From positions 3,472,001 to 3,536,000 of the forward strand of contig NZ_CP097349.1 in NCBI RefSeq assembly GCF_023516215.1: a DNA stretch of 64,000 bases, read 5' to 3'. Shown here piece after piece: positions 16,835 to 25,935 of the stretch; the stretch's first letter is position 1; the number at the start of each line of letters is the position of its first letter. The DNA is from Cytobacillus pseudoceanisediminis (GTDB taxonomy: Bacteria > Bacillota > Bacilli > Bacillales > Cytobacillaceae). Both the position numbers and the translations under genes were made by a program. The notes below the pieces were generated by a model. The model was not told the origin of the DNA, did no database searches, and worked only from the letters and a program-made list of their open reading frames with translations.

Positions 16835-18193
16835 TTAGGCCATTTCTGGACCTTGCCAAGTCCAGTTGGCCATTTTCTTCAAATTCATGGCAGCGAAAGT
16901 AAGCATCGCCTGCATCGACATTTTTTTAAGTCCCCTGAGGGTTGTCCAACGCATGCCATGCTTTTCTTTTGCATCTGCGAATACTCGTTCAATTGTTTCT
17001 TTGCGTTTTTCATAGATCGGTTTGACGTCTTGATGGTGGCGAAGATGATCTGCTTCTTCCACATGTTCCTCCCACACATGACGTTGAATCAGTTTTTGAT
17101 GTGCTTGACTCTGTGTGCATTGAGACAAGAAAGGGCATCCAGCACAAATTCGAGGATCTGATTTATATTGACGATACCCTTCCTTTGTAGTTGTAGTATA
17201 TTTTAATATCTCACCAGTTGGGCAAATGTAACAGTCAAAATGCTCATCATAAACATACTCATGTTTTCTGAAGAAACCCTCTTTTGTGCGAGGTCGTGTG
17301 TAAGGTAAAGCAGGTGTGATGTCGTGTTTCAATAAGTAGCTCGTGATAGCAGGTGTTTTATAGGCTGCGTCTGCCGCAACAGCTTTTGGTTTACTAACTT
17401 TCTCAATGACTTGTTCTACCAATGGCTCTAAAATATGACTATCATGCGTGTTACCAGGGGTTACAATTGCGCCTAACACGAAGCCGTTGCGGTCTGCGGC
17501 CGCATGGAAAGAATAAGCGAACTGTTTTGTACGCTCATCTTTTACATAGTAGCCACTCTCTGGATCTGTTGTACTTTCCTTGATTTCTTTGTATTCTTCT
17601 TTATCAAACTTATCTGGTGGAAACGGCTTTTTTCCATGATCCTCGCGGTCTTGGTTAATCTCCTCTTGAAGGCGTTCTTGATAAGCACGGGTTTCTTTTC
17701 GAACAACTTTCTTTTCAAATTTGCGTTTATTTGCACTCGCTTTTACATGAGTAGAATCTACAAAAACGTGTTCAGCACTAATTAAATTCTTTTCAGCTGC
17801 GGTTTTTAAGATTCGGTAAAATATTTGTTCAAAGAGATCGGTGTCTTTAAATCGGCGCTCATAATTTTTACCGAAAGTTGAGAAGTGAGGAACTTTATCG
17901 TGAAAGCCATATCCTAAAAACCATCGATAAGCCATATTCGTTTTCAATTCTTCAATTGTTTGACGCATGGAGCGAATACCGAAGGTATATTGAATAAATG
18001 TGAGTTTAATTAATATTACAGGGTCAATACTTGGGCGGCCTTTTTCTGAATACTTATCTTTTACCAAGTCATAGATGAATGAGAAATTAATCGCCGCTTC
18101 AATTTTGCGGACCAAATGGTCCGCCGGTACAAGTTCGTCTAAAGCAACCATTTCAATTTGATCCCGTTGAATTGGATTATGTTTTGAAAGCAT
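16835..18193 (-). CDS. IS1182-family transposase
   Basis: DDE transposase of 452 residues, full length. It begins with the family's N-terminal domain (MVALDELVPADHLVRKIE), includes SMRQTIEELKTNMAYRWFLG, the first catalytic Asp in EHVFVDSTHVKASANKRK, the second in AVAADAAYKTP, and ends with the KHGMRWTTLRGLKKM region containing the catalytic Glu upstream (ETIERVFADAKE). A cysteine-rich zinc-like segment (CYICP...CAGCPFLSQC) lies at about residues 325-360. RBS AGGTGAT precedes the ATG. No frameshift or stop is seen, so the element may still be active. Confidence 0.93.
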   Translation of the reverse strand: MLSKHNPIQRDQIEMVALDELVPADHLVRKIEAAINFSFIYDLVKDKYSEKGRPSIDPVILIKLTFIQYTFGIRSMRQTIEELKTNMAYRWFLGYGFHDKVPHFSTFGKNYERRFKDTDLFEQIFYRILKTAAEKNLISAEHVFVDSTHVKASANKRKFEKKVVRKETRAYQERLQEEINQDREDHGKKPFPPDKFDKEEYKEIKESTTDPESGYYVKDERTKQFAYSFHAAADRNGFVLGAIVTPGNTHDSHILEPLVEQVIEKVSKPKAVAADAAYKTPAITSYLLKHDITPALPYTRPRTKEGFFRKHEYVYDEHFDCYICPTGEILKYTTTTKEGYRQYKSDPRICAGCPFLSQCTQSQAHQKLIQRHVWEEHVEEADHLRHHQDVKPIYEKRKETIERVFADAKEKHGMRWTTLRGLKKMSMQAMLTFAAMNLKKMANWTWQGPEMA

Positions 18194-18283
18194 TTAAATC
18201 ACCTCAAGCATTGTATTACTTCTATTTTAAAATAAAAAAGACTGCAGACAAGCACGATTTTCATCGAGTTTGTCGACAGTCTG

Positions 18284-18308
18284 AAAGGAAGGCACAATGC
18301 CTTCCTTT
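18284..18308. repeat. 25-bp hairpin, right copy flanking the IS element
   Basis: Identical to 16700-16724; followed by TTAATATTTTTG, so it still looks like a terminator. Confidence 0.85.
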
Positions 18309-18561
18309 TAATATTTTTGAACCAGCAGTGCTTACTTAAATGAATCCCGCTAATACAGCTTATTACTGTCCTCTGCAGCTCCTATCGCCTCAGATAATTC
18401 CGTTAATGAATGGTATAAAACATTGCTGTTTTCCGTTAATATAATGAAATTCATATTATTATAGAATCGGAATCCAACACCCGTTAGCTAAATAAGAAAA
18501 AGCTGGCTCCTTCAGCCAAGATTTCATTAGCACAACAAGCTCATACATAACTTAATAATCG
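18309..18561. other. Intergenic region right of the IS element
   Basis: No convincing gene. A 34-codon minus frame (18454-18350) has coding-like composition (LYHSLTELSEAIGAAE) but no ribosome binding site, and a hairpin TGGCT/AGCCA with a T-tail on the minus strand lies at 18497-18520. It is likely debris of an old gene. Confidence 0.35.
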
Positions 18562-18591
18562 ATGGTGATAATAACAAACGAGGTGAAATTT

Positions 18592-19014
18592 GTGGTTCAT
18601 AAAATATTGCTTTCATTCATTCACATGTTTTTGCTAATGAATCTAATCGTAGTAAATGCACAAACCAGGCCGAATATTGAACTTCTTGATATTGAAAAAA
18701 ATGAGATAACAAAGACAGTCCCAACAAATCCTAAGGTACAATTCGAAGCTGAAAAAATAATTAAAGAAATTGATAATGTTGTTAAAAAGTTAAAACCAAT
18801 TCCAGACAAAGGCTACATGATTAAAATCCCCTTAGAGCCGTCTCATCGAGTAGAAAACAAATGGATATATGCTTTGATTGATGAAATGATCATTATCATT
18901 CCAAAAAACGAAAAGCCATATTTACTCTTATTTGATGATGAAAATAAATCTTGCTTTTTCACCTTTGACTCAAAAATTGATCCGTTACTAAAAACATTAG
19001 ATTTTTCTCTTTAA
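18592..19014 (+). CDS. Secreted or membrane-anchored protein of unknown function
   Basis: 140-residue protein starting at GTG 18592, 7-8 bases after GAGGTGA. It has a hydrophobic signal-like segment (LLSFIHMFLLMNLIVVNA) ending near residue 22 with an Ala-Gln cleavage-like site, then a charged helix (EAEKIIKEIDNVVKKLK) and a beta-rich end (MIIIIPKNEKPYLLLFDDE). I do not recognise the family. It is the only plus-strand gene between the IS element and 28 kb, standing alone with no clear operon partner. Confidence 0.6.
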   Translation: MVHKILLSFIHMFLLMNLIVVNAQTRPNIELLDIEKNEITKTVPTNPKVQFEAEKIIKEIDNVVKKLKPIPDKGYMIKIPLEPSHRVENKWIYALIDEMIIIIPKNEKPYLLLFDDENKSCFFTFDSKIDPLLKTLDFSL

Positions 19015-19158
19015 CAACCCCTTATCGGTCTTTGTAACATTTTCAACAAATCTGCCTATTTAGTTAAAAAAGCAGGTCGCAGAAATAGCTCTCTTTAACA
19101 AAATTAATAATTCATCTATTTTATTTAAAAATAAATGATTTCGATGTTAAAAATCCAT

Positions 19159-19437
19159 CTAGAAGAACAGTTGTCCCAGAAACCCTGCAAATAGGACTGA
19201 TATGATAAAAACAGGTATTGAAATGAATATTTTATTTCGTAATTTAATAACCTCGAATCGTCTATATAACTTACTTACAGCGGTAAAAAGAATAAACAGG
19301 ATAGGCACACTTATACATATGGCGATTAAATCAACACGAGTAAATGGTTTACTGATATATTTATCAAGGTTAATGTTAATAACAAAGAGTGTGGAAAATA
19401 AAAAGAATTGATAAAAACAAAATCTAAAATAAATCAT
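19159..19437 (-). CDS. Small three-helix membrane protein, unknown
   Basis: 92 residues, nearly all in three hydrophobic segments (FCFYQFFLFSTLFVININL, LIAICISVPILFILFTAVS, IFISIPVFIISVLFAGFLG) with positive residues between the second and third. No family is recognised. It is downstream of no clear partner; the next gene on this strand is 120 bases away. Confidence 0.55.
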   Translation of the reverse strand: MIYFRFCFYQFFLFSTLFVININLDKYISKPFTRVDLIAICISVPILFILFTAVSKLYRRFEVIKLRNKIFISIPVFIISVLFAGFLGQLFF

Positions 19438-19558
19438 AGGTTATTACCTCTATTATGTATTTTTTAATCTGGATCCTTATTAACCTGTATATTAAGGCAG
19501 TTCCAAAAAAATAGCGTTAATCCCCTCCTGGATCAACGCCTCAATCATTAAGAGCGCA

Positions 19559-20341
19559 CTACTGCCCCTTTATCTTTTCACTTAGATATTCACCGAAAGT
19601 GATTTTTCCCATTTTTCGAGCAGGATTGGTATTTTTCCCATCACAGAAAGATTTATATAGTTTTCCAGTTAGAGATAAGCTTAAAACTTTATTTGGTTCA
19701 TTATTTAGTTTGATTTTCAGTTCAGCCATTTCTCTTAATGTCATTACATCTGGTCCGCCAAAATCCTCCGCTCTTCCTTGTGGTTCTTTATCCACTAAAC
19801 CTATTAGATGCTCAGCGAATTCACCCGCATCTACACTTTGGCACTTAAATTTATCCGGGACAATATATCTTTTAAGAAAGGATTTGGATAGGAATAAATG
19901 ATCAATAAAATGGTGGAACTGAGTTGCGCGTACAATTGTATGAGAGATAGAGCTGTTTTTCAGCAATTCTTCTGCTTCTAATTTTAGCTTATAATAGTTA
20001 AATGGTATTTCATCAATCCCAACAATTGACGGATAAATAAAATGTTTTACGTGCTGTGCTTTTTTTAATAGCTCCTTAAAGCCTGAAACCTCAACACTTT
20101 TTGAATTCTTCATTGGACTTGTTGCTGCGTGAAGGATGACATCTGCATCTTTTACTGCTTCTTCTAACCCTTCACCTGACGATAAATCGCTATAAATCCA
20201 CTTGAAATCTTCAATTCCATCAGGTTTTCTTCTAGAAGTTAATTTTACTTTATAACCAGACTCCTTTAGTTGATTAAGTAAAGCTGAACCTAGTTGGCCT
20301 GTGGAACCGGTGACCAGTATTTTCAAGTACAACACTCCCAT
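19559..20341 (-). CDS. NAD(P)-binding SDR/NmrA-like protein
   Basis: 260-residue atypical short-chain dehydrogenase. The Rossmann glycine motif VTGSTGQLGSALL is at the N-terminus, followed by an Arg-binding turn TSRRKPDG and DVILHAATSP. It lacks a clear YxxxK catalytic pair (YYKLKLEAEELL is close), as in NmrA-type redox sensors and nucleoside-diphosphate-sugar epimerase relatives. The ATG at 20341 and a TTG five codons later (RBS GGGAGTG) are both possible starts. Role unknown. Confidence 0.8.
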   Translation of the reverse strand: MGVLYLKILVTGSTGQLGSALLNQLKESGYKVKLTSRRKPDGIEDFKWIYSDLSSGEGLEEAVKDADVILHAATSPMKNSKSVEVSGFKELLKKAQHVKHFIYPSIVGIDEIPFNYYKLKLEAEELLKNSSISHTIVRATQFHHFIDHLFLSKSFLKRYIVPDKFKCQSVDAGEFAEHLIGLVDKEPQGRAEDFGGPDVMTLREMAELKIKLNNEPNKVLSLSLTGKLYKSFCDGKNTNPARKMGKITFGEYLSEKIKGQ

Positions 20342-20419
20342 TCTAATGGGTTTCCTTTATATTGTATTATTCAGATATTTGGTGCTATATTCAACTAAAC
20401 TGCCAGTTTTTAAATAAAG

Positions 20420-20442
20420 AAAAAGCCGCCGTAATGGCAGCG
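20420..20442 (-). terminator. Terminator after the DUF4256 gene
   Basis: GCTGCC-N5-GGCGGC stem followed on the minus strand by TTTTTCTTT. Confidence 0.75.
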
Positions 20443-20509
20443 AAATACAAAACCTGTTCATTAAACTGTAGTCTTCAGGAAGTCAGGCCCCCAAATTTCT
20501 GCAATGAAT

Positions 20510-21076
20510 CTAAACCCTCAGCGAGCCCCGGAAACCCCTTGCCCCATAGTACGAATCGGCTCCATTGTGATACACAAAAACAGTGTCGTAGCGCCGGTCA
20601 CAAAAGATCGCCCCGCCAAGTTTTCTGATATTCTCAGGCGTTTGCACCCAGCTAGAGGTTTTCTTATCGACATGTTCAAGCTCCTGAAGCTCCCGGTATT
20701 GCTCTTCGGTTAAAAGCTCAATGCCCATGGCAGCTGCCATATCCATAGCACTGTTTTCCGGCTTGTGTTTCTTCCGTGCCTCCAGCGCTTCACGATCGTA
20801 ACAAACACTTCTCCTGCCTTTTGGACTTTCAGCTGAACAATCATAAAATACGTATTCGCCGGTCTCTTGATCATGGCGTACAACATCCGGTTCGCCTTCA
20901 GTTGCTTCCATTTCATTGAGTGACCACAATTTTTCAGGATTAGCCTCGAGCTTAGCTTGTACATCAGCCCACTCCACACCTTCATGACGGTGCATGTTTT
21001 TCTCAAAACGCGCTTTCAGAGTTTCCAGCAGTTCTTCACGCTGTTCTGGTGACAGCTCCATATTTCCCATTGTCAA
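20510..21076 (-). CDS. DUF4256 domain protein
   Basis: 188 residues, matching the DUF4256 family over its full length. Markers are the helical start LSPEQREELLETLKARFEKN, the centre EGEPDVVRHDQETGEYVFYD, and the end GAIFCDRRYDTVFVYHNGAD. Function unknown. The start is TTG at 21076, seven bases after AGGAGG, with an in-frame ATG two codons later. The 52-bp repeat array lies immediately upstream of its promoter region. Confidence 0.88.
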   Translation of the reverse strand: MTMGNMELSPEQREELLETLKARFEKNMHRHEGVEWADVQAKLEANPEKLWSLNEMEATEGEPDVVRHDQETGEYVFYDCSAESPKGRRSVCYDREALEARKKHKPENSAMDMAAAMGIELLTEEQYRELQELEHVDKKTSSWVQTPENIRKLGGAIFCDRRYDTVFVYHNGADSYYGARGFRGSLRV

Positions 21077-21169
21077 GTTAACTCCTCCTAGTTTTTACTC
21101 CATTATAATATAATTATGACCCTTAAGGGCTATTTGATAAAAGTGGAACAGCATTAACTTTTCATAAGC

Positions 21170-21641
21170 CACCTTCGGACTCGCTCAAGTTGATTTCCCG
21201 CTTCTCTGTCCGAACCTCCTTCACCTTCGGACTCGCTCACGTTGATTTCTCCCTTTTCTGTCCGAACCTGCTCCACCTTCGGACTCACTCACGTTGATTT
21301 CTCCCCTTTCTGTCCGAACCTGCTCCACCTTCGGACTCCTTCACGTTGGTTTCCCGCTTCTCTGTCCGAACCTCCTTCACCTTCGGACTCGCTCACGTTG
21401 ATTTCTCCCCTTTCTGTCCGAACCTGCTCCACCTTCGGACTCCTTCACGTTGGTTTCCCGCTTCTCTGTCCGAACCTCCTCCACCTTCGGACTCGCTCAC
21501 GTTGATTTCTTCCCTTTCTGTCCGAACCTCCTCCACCTTCGGACTCGCTCACGTTGATTTCTCCCCTTTCTGTCCGAGCCTGCTCCACCTTCGGACTCCT
21601 TCACGTTGGTTTCCCGCTTCTCTGTCCGAACCTGCTCCACC
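21170..21641. repeat. Tandem array of nine 52-bp units with paired hairpin arms
   Basis: Units start at 21170 and then every 52 bases to 21586, with a partial tenth. Each begins CACCTTCGGACTC and contains CTGTCCGAACC, so TTCGGAC and GTCCGAA arms can pair within a unit or between neighbours (11-base loop). Two variants are mixed: ...ACGTTGATTTCTCCCC... and ...ACGTTGGTTTCCCGCT.... It fills most of the 646-base gap between DUF4256 and the symporter. Long open frames across it are by-products of the repeat. Confidence 0.95.
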
Positions 21642-21680
21642 ATCCTCTCTTTATGGAATAACACAAAGATACAAAAAAAA

Positions 21681-21717
21681 CACTAACAAATATGCTGCCA
21701 TTTGTTAGTGTTTTCCA
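21681..21717 (-). terminator. Terminator of the symporter gene
   Basis: AACACTAACAAAT/ATTTGTTAGTGTT stem with a run of eight T on the minus strand, six bases after the stop codon region. Confidence 0.9.
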
Positions 21718-21722
21718 ATCTA

Positions 21723-22985
21723 TTATGAAGCTTGTTGCTCAAATCTTTCTTCTGCTGGAGGGTTAAATTGCCCTTCCCACTTGGCAATAACAATAGCCGC
21801 AAGTGAGTTCCCCACCACGTTAACAGCTGTTCGGCCCATATCAAGGATACGGTCGATGCCGGCAATAAAGGCAAGGCCTTCTGCAGGCAATCCAATTGTG
21901 CTGAAAGTAGCCAGCAGCACGACAAAGGATACGCCTGGCACTCCCGCCATTCCTTTGGATGTCACCATCAGTACTAACATTAACGTAATTTGCTGTCCTA
22001 TGCTTAATTCTATGCCAAACATCTGTGCAATAAATAAAGAGGCAATTGCCTGGTATAAAACGGATCCATCCAGGTTAAAAGAATAGCCTGTCGGAATAAC
22101 GAATGACGAAATATGTTTCGGGCTTCCCGCTTTCTCCATTTTGTCCATGATTCTCGGAAGCACTGTTTCAGAACTTGCAGTTGAGAATGCCAAAATCAAT
22201 TCTTCTTTAATCATCTTCAATAATTTAAAGATGCTGAACCCGACAACTTTGGCCATTATCCCCAATACAACAAGAACAAAGAAGATCATGGCTCCATATA
22301 CAGTAAGCGCCAGCTTGCCCAATGGAATTAATGAGGCAAAACCATACTTGGAAATCGTTACACCAATTAAGGCAAATACTCCGATTGGTGCATACTTCAT
22401 AAATAGGTTTGTCACATAGAACATAGCCTTTGCCGTGCCTTCGAAAAATCTCAGTACTGGTTTTCCCTTTTCCCCAATTGCTGCAATTCCAAGGCCAAAT
22501 ACAACAGCAAAGAAGATAATCGCCAGCATATCGCCTTCAACCATGGCTTGTACAGGATTAGTAGGTACGATATGCAAAAATGTATCTGCTATCGACTTGC
22601 CTTCCTGCTCTTTATTGGTTTCAACATAGCTCGAAATGTCACTTTGCTGCAGGCTGTCCATATTCAGGCCGGCACCAGGCTGAATAACATTACCTGCAAT
22701 GAGGCCCACCACAATAGCAACCAAAGTCATGCCAATAAAGTAAGTCAATGATTTACCGCCAAGCTTCCCGACGGCTTTTAAATCACCCACACCAGCAATG
22801 GCAACAATAATTGTTGATAGTACAATAGGAACAACAATCATTTTAATTAAGCGGATAAAAAGATCGCCAAAGGGCTGCAGCACACTTTGCGCCGTTTCAC
22901 TTCCATAGAAAATACCGCCAATAGCGATTCCTAAAATAAGACCGATGAAAATTTGAGTGGCTAAACTTAATTTAATTTTTTTCAT
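21723..22985 (-). CDS. gltT: Glutamate/aspartate-type dicarboxylate:cation symporter (GltT/GltP family)
   Basis: DAACS-family secondary transporter of 420 residues in the cytoplasmic membrane. Eight or so helices and two hairpins are expected; the serine-rich hairpin ILAFSTASSETVLPR (near 275) and the substrate-binding segments SFVIPTGYSFNLDGSVLYQ and GIDRILDMGRTAVNVVGN are intact. It should import glutamate or aspartate with protons or sodium. ATG at 22985 follows AAGGTAGGG. The transcript carries a c-di-AMP riboswitch and a terminator upstream, so uptake should be shut when c-di-AMP is high. Confidence 0.92.
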   Translation of the reverse strand: MKKIKLSLATQIFIGLILGIAIGGIFYGSETAQSVLQPFGDLFIRLIKMIVVPIVLSTIIVAIAGVGDLKAVGKLGGKSLTYFIGMTLVAIVVGLIAGNVIQPGAGLNMDSLQQSDISSYVETNKEQEGKSIADTFLHIVPTNPVQAMVEGDMLAIIFFAVVFGLGIAAIGEKGKPVLRFFEGTAKAMFYVTNLFMKYAPIGVFALIGVTISKYGFASLIPLGKLALTVYGAMIFFVLVVLGIMAKVVGFSIFKLLKMIKEELILAFSTASSETVLPRIMDKMEKAGSPKHISSFVIPTGYSFNLDGSVLYQAIASLFIAQMFGIELSIGQQITLMLVLMVTSKGMAGVPGVSFVVLLATFSTIGLPAEGLAFIAGIDRILDMGRTAVNVVGNSLAAIVIAKWEGQFNPPAEERFEQQAS

Positions 22986-23055
22986 CAATTACCCTACCTT
23001 CTTGTTTAGTTTTATACGTGCTGCGCAGGCAAGGGAAACAAAGATGAGATCCTGA

Positions 23056-23091
23056 TAAAAAAGAAAATCGACAAAAATGCTGGGTTTTGTC
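23056..23091 (-). terminator. Riboswitch expression-platform terminator
   Basis: GACAAAA/TTTTGTC stem followed on the minus strand by TTTTCTTTTTT, between the riboswitch and gltT. It probably forms when ligand is bound. Confidence 0.75.
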
Positions 23092-23127
23092 AATTCACAC
23101 TATTTCATATTCTCTTATGTTTCCTTA

Positions 23128-23258
23128 AACGCTGACGAGGTTAGCTTTCGGGTTAGGACTGCGGAAACAGTAAGCCCTTCCATAGTAGGATTCACCCCAA
23201 GCGGAAACTCCGCTGTAAATATTGGGTCCCCCGTTCTTAAAATAAGATTAAGCATAAA
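23128..23258 (-). ncRNA. c-di-AMP riboswitch (ydaO-yuaA class)
   Basis: Minus-strand leader with the conserved blocks of this class in order: GGGGGACCCAAT (23233-23222), GGGGTGAATCCTA (23199-23187), ACCCG (23153-23149) and GCTAACCTCGT (23145-23135). The variable hairpin AGCGGAG...CTCCGCT-type stem lies between the first two. In this class c-di-AMP binding terminates transcription. It lies about 140 bases upstream of the symporter, with a terminator between. The remainder of the 22986-23387 gap is promoter and leader. Confidence 0.88.
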
Positions 23259-23345
23259 TCACTATATCATTATATTATTTCAAGATATTTTTTGTAAATA
23301 GTTAAGTTTTCCCGGCAGTAAACTAAATGGCCTCTTTAATACACC

Positions 23346-23377
23346 AAAAAAAGCTGAAATTCAATGAATTTTCAGCT
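23346..23377 (-). terminator. Terminator after the small membrane-protein gene
   Basis: AGCTGAAAATT/AATTTCAGCT-type stem with a seven-T tail on the minus strand. Confidence 0.85.
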
Positions 23378-23387
23378 CTAGGACTTG

Positions 23388-23799
23388 TTATGGGAAATCA
23401 ATATTAATAGCAATAATAAATATAAGGACTATCACGGATAATGCTGTATTTACTGACCACCACCTTATTTCTGCTTTTGTCAGTACACGGTCAATGATGA
23501 AAAAAAGACAGCAGAAACAAGACTAAGTTCTTTTAATACTGAACCGAATAAACAATGGAATAAAAAGGAGGCAATTTCACGATTAGTGTTTGCAATGAAA
23601 ATCTTCTGGCTCAACCAATCACTGAACATCGAAGTGATTACTCCATAGGCAGCGACAAACATAAGATTTAAATAATATAAATTAACAAATGCATTATATC
23701 AAAGCCTGTTAGCACTGAGAAAATCAGTGCAAATAACACACTGCTAAGAATGGATGTTAAGATCTTTCTCCTCAAAATAATGGACATTTCCCACTTCAT
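23388..23799 (-). pseudogene. Four-helix membrane protein, two frameshifts
   Basis: Read through two single-base repairs (one T near 23672, one in the A7 run at 23500-23506), about 138 residues result: RRKILTSILSSVLFALIFSV, then FVAAYGVITSMFSDWLSQKI, FLFHCLFGSVLKELSLVSAV and a last helix SVNTALSVIVLIFIIAINI. This looks like a small integral membrane protein of unknown function. As read, no frame is longer than 60 residues. Start ATG 23799 is uncertain (an in-frame ATG at 23787 is possible). Confidence 0.55.
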
Positions 23800-24020
23800 C
23801 CTTTATAGAGGCTAAATAATAGAAAGTAAATTTATAAATTGAATATAAGCAAAACAAAAAAAGGCATTTGGCTCCGCCTGCGCCAAATACAATGATAGCC
23901 ACACATGCTATCCCCGCTAAATCTAAATTAGCACCCTTGTATTAAGAAAATTGAACGGGCTTGTAAACTTTTATTAAAATTCAAGGTGATAACACTCACG
24001 GTTAGCTTCATAATAATACC

Positions 24021-24613
24021 TCAATCAATATGCAATAAAAAATCCATGGCTTTGCTAAATGCTTCTTGTTCTGATTCTGCATCATATCTGGAGGAATATG
24101 GATCACTGAATCCATGTTTCCCTTTAAATTTATGTACTTTAATTTTCTTTTTTCTAAAGCTAATAGTAACTCATCAACATTAAAAGACTGCTCTTCTTGT
24201 GGAAAGAATAGCATTATGGGACACTGGGGTGTTAACTCTAAATAGTCCCTGATCCTTGAGCCATAGTATCCCACTATACCATCAACACAATCTCCCTCAC
24301 TGCACAGCCAGGCAACAGTTGCACCTATACTAAATCCAATGATATATATTTTTTCGTATTCATCTTTAACATCCAATAATAGATCTTTTATTTTTTGGGC
24401 AGCTCTGTCGAAACCTGCATGTTCCATAAAATGGCGATAAGCGGCTTCCTCATGAGAATATTCAAAAGGTATCTCTCGCTCTAATAAATGGGGGCATGTC
24501 ACATCAAAACCCTGCTTTGATAATAATTCGCAAAAACTTTTTATATGTTGATTAATTCCATAGATTTCGTGGATTACGAGTATTAAAGAATTAGAATTAC
24601 TCTGTCTTATCAT
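24021..24613 (-). CDS. Dienelactone-hydrolase-like alpha/beta hydrolase, C-terminus frameshifted
   Basis: Alpha/beta hydrolase of about 197 residues. The start region SLILVIHEIYGINQHIKSFC and the nucleophile-elbow region IIGFSIGATVAWLCSE (GFSIG, with Ser as nucleophile in place of the DLH Cys) are clear. The read frame ends in non-homologous sequence, but adding one A to the A6 run (complement of 24148-24153) restores KFKGKHGFSDPYSSRY, which supplies the catalytic His (KHGF), ending at 24021. Start ATG 24613 is tentative. Substrate unknown. Confidence 0.75.
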
Positions 24614-24740
24614 GATTATGACCCTTTTTCTCCATATTTCTTCTCCCATTCACCGATCCATTTTTACACCTTATTCCATAAGAAAAAGTATTCTATATTT
24701 AAATGTTTTATTCCTTCAACATCTAACACCCTATAAATCA

Positions 24741-24762
24741 GAAAAGCCGCCTATACGGCAGC
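24741..24762 (-). terminator. Terminator after the nitronate monooxygenase gene
   Basis: GCTGCC-GTATA-GGCGGC stem with TTTTC on the minus strand. Confidence 0.7.
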
Positions 24763-24790
24763 TAGACTTTAAAAATGCACCATTATGAAA

Positions 24791-25761
24791 TTAAACAAAA
24801 GCTTCATATTCAGCTTTAAGGTTATTGATGATCGTCTGAACAGGCAGGATTTCTTTAATTTCATGGACTCTTGCCCCCGCAAATACAAGGCCATTCTCGC
24901 AGTCCCCATCCATGGAAGTAATCAAGGAATCCATTGTACAAAAGCGATAAGAGCAGTTTTTCAGGCAATCGATACAGTTCTTTATTTTCACCTTTTTATT
25001 GTCAGCTATCTGCTCTGTAAAGTGGTTCTTAATGGCACGGCCTTCCAGCCCTACGGTGGTTTTCACCATGACGATATCTTCCTGTTTGGCCCGGACATAC
25101 TTTTCTTTAAAAGATAATGGTGCATCACATTCGCGGCTTGCGACAAATCTTGTTCCCATCTGAACACCCGAAGCACCGATACGAATGGCATGAGCGATAT
25201 CTCTTCCTGTCATGATTCCTCCGGCAGCAATGACAGGAATCTTAACTGCTTCCACGACTTCCTGTAAAATATCGAATAGTGGTCTTTCGGTCCCTAAATG
25301 CCCTCCCGCTTCATTGCCCTCTACAACAACGGCAGAAGCACCAAGCCGTTCTGACATTTTGGCCAGCCTTGCAGATGACACAATCGAGATGACCGGTATA
25401 CCAGATTCTCTGCCCCAGCTGTACATATCTCTTGATATTCCAGCACCTGAAATAATGAAATCAACCTTTTCCTCAATGGCTGTTTTCATTTTTTCAGCAA
25501 AATCATTCATGGCAAAAAGAACATTCACCCCAATATAGCCCTCACCCTTGATAGATGCCTTAGCCTTTCTTATATGCAATCTTAAATCTTCGATGCTAAT
25601 TCCTGTTCCAGAAATAGTTCCAATCCCCCGGCATTCGCAACAGCTGACGACAGACCACTTAAAGAAATACCTACGCCCATACCACCTTGCATGACTGGAA
25701 ATTCAGGCTTCATATGACCAATTCTTAATTGCGGAAATCTCAAAAGAATACCCCATTTCAT
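24791..25761 (-). CDS. Nitronate monooxygenase (NPD family), frameshifted
   Basis: FMN enzyme of about 320 residues that oxidises alkyl nitronates. The N-terminal part (EFPVMQGGMGVGISLSGL, then SSAVANAGG) and the long C-terminal part (GAGISRDMYSWGRESGIPVI, EGNEAGGHLG with the catalytic His, VIAAGGIMTGRDIAHAI, GASGVQMGTRFVAS) are in different frames. Adding one base to the C5 run at 25625-25629 joins them as ANAGGIGTISGTGISIEDL. The cysteine-rich segment NCIDCLKNCSYRFC near the end is usual in the bacterial subgroup related to enoyl-ACP reductase FabK. The true start may be TTG 25743 or ATG 25761. Confidence 0.85.
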
Positions 25762-25935
25762 CGTCGAATTATTTCTTCTCCATTATTGTGTGAATGGGGT
25801 TAATTGAATAGTGATAAATATAATACCTGATACTAAAATCAAGTGGTAATTTAGCGATCGTCACACAAAGTTCAAGAAAGAACAAAGATGGGGGCTTAAT
25901 TCTTTTTATCGTATAACTGATATACCAGAAAATCA

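Larger units (their letters stand above)
16725..18283. mobile_element. IS1182-family insertion sequence, complete
   Basis: Element of 1,559 bases with imperfect terminal inverted repeats (left CAGTTTGTAGACAAA, right end read inward CAGACTGTCGACAAA) around a single intact transposase gene. It is bounded on both sides by the identical 25-base hairpin, taken as the target duplication. IS1182-family elements are known for variable duplication lengths. A bidirectional terminator lies inside the left end. Confidence 0.88.

Noticed and set aside
21170..21641. CRISPR array
   Set aside because: The whole unit repeats without unique spacers and no cas genes are present.
21242..21708. Long plus-strand open frames over the 52-bp repeats
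   Set aside because: They arise from the repeat itself; the 52-base period shifts frame each unit, there is no RBS, and the protein is low-complexity.
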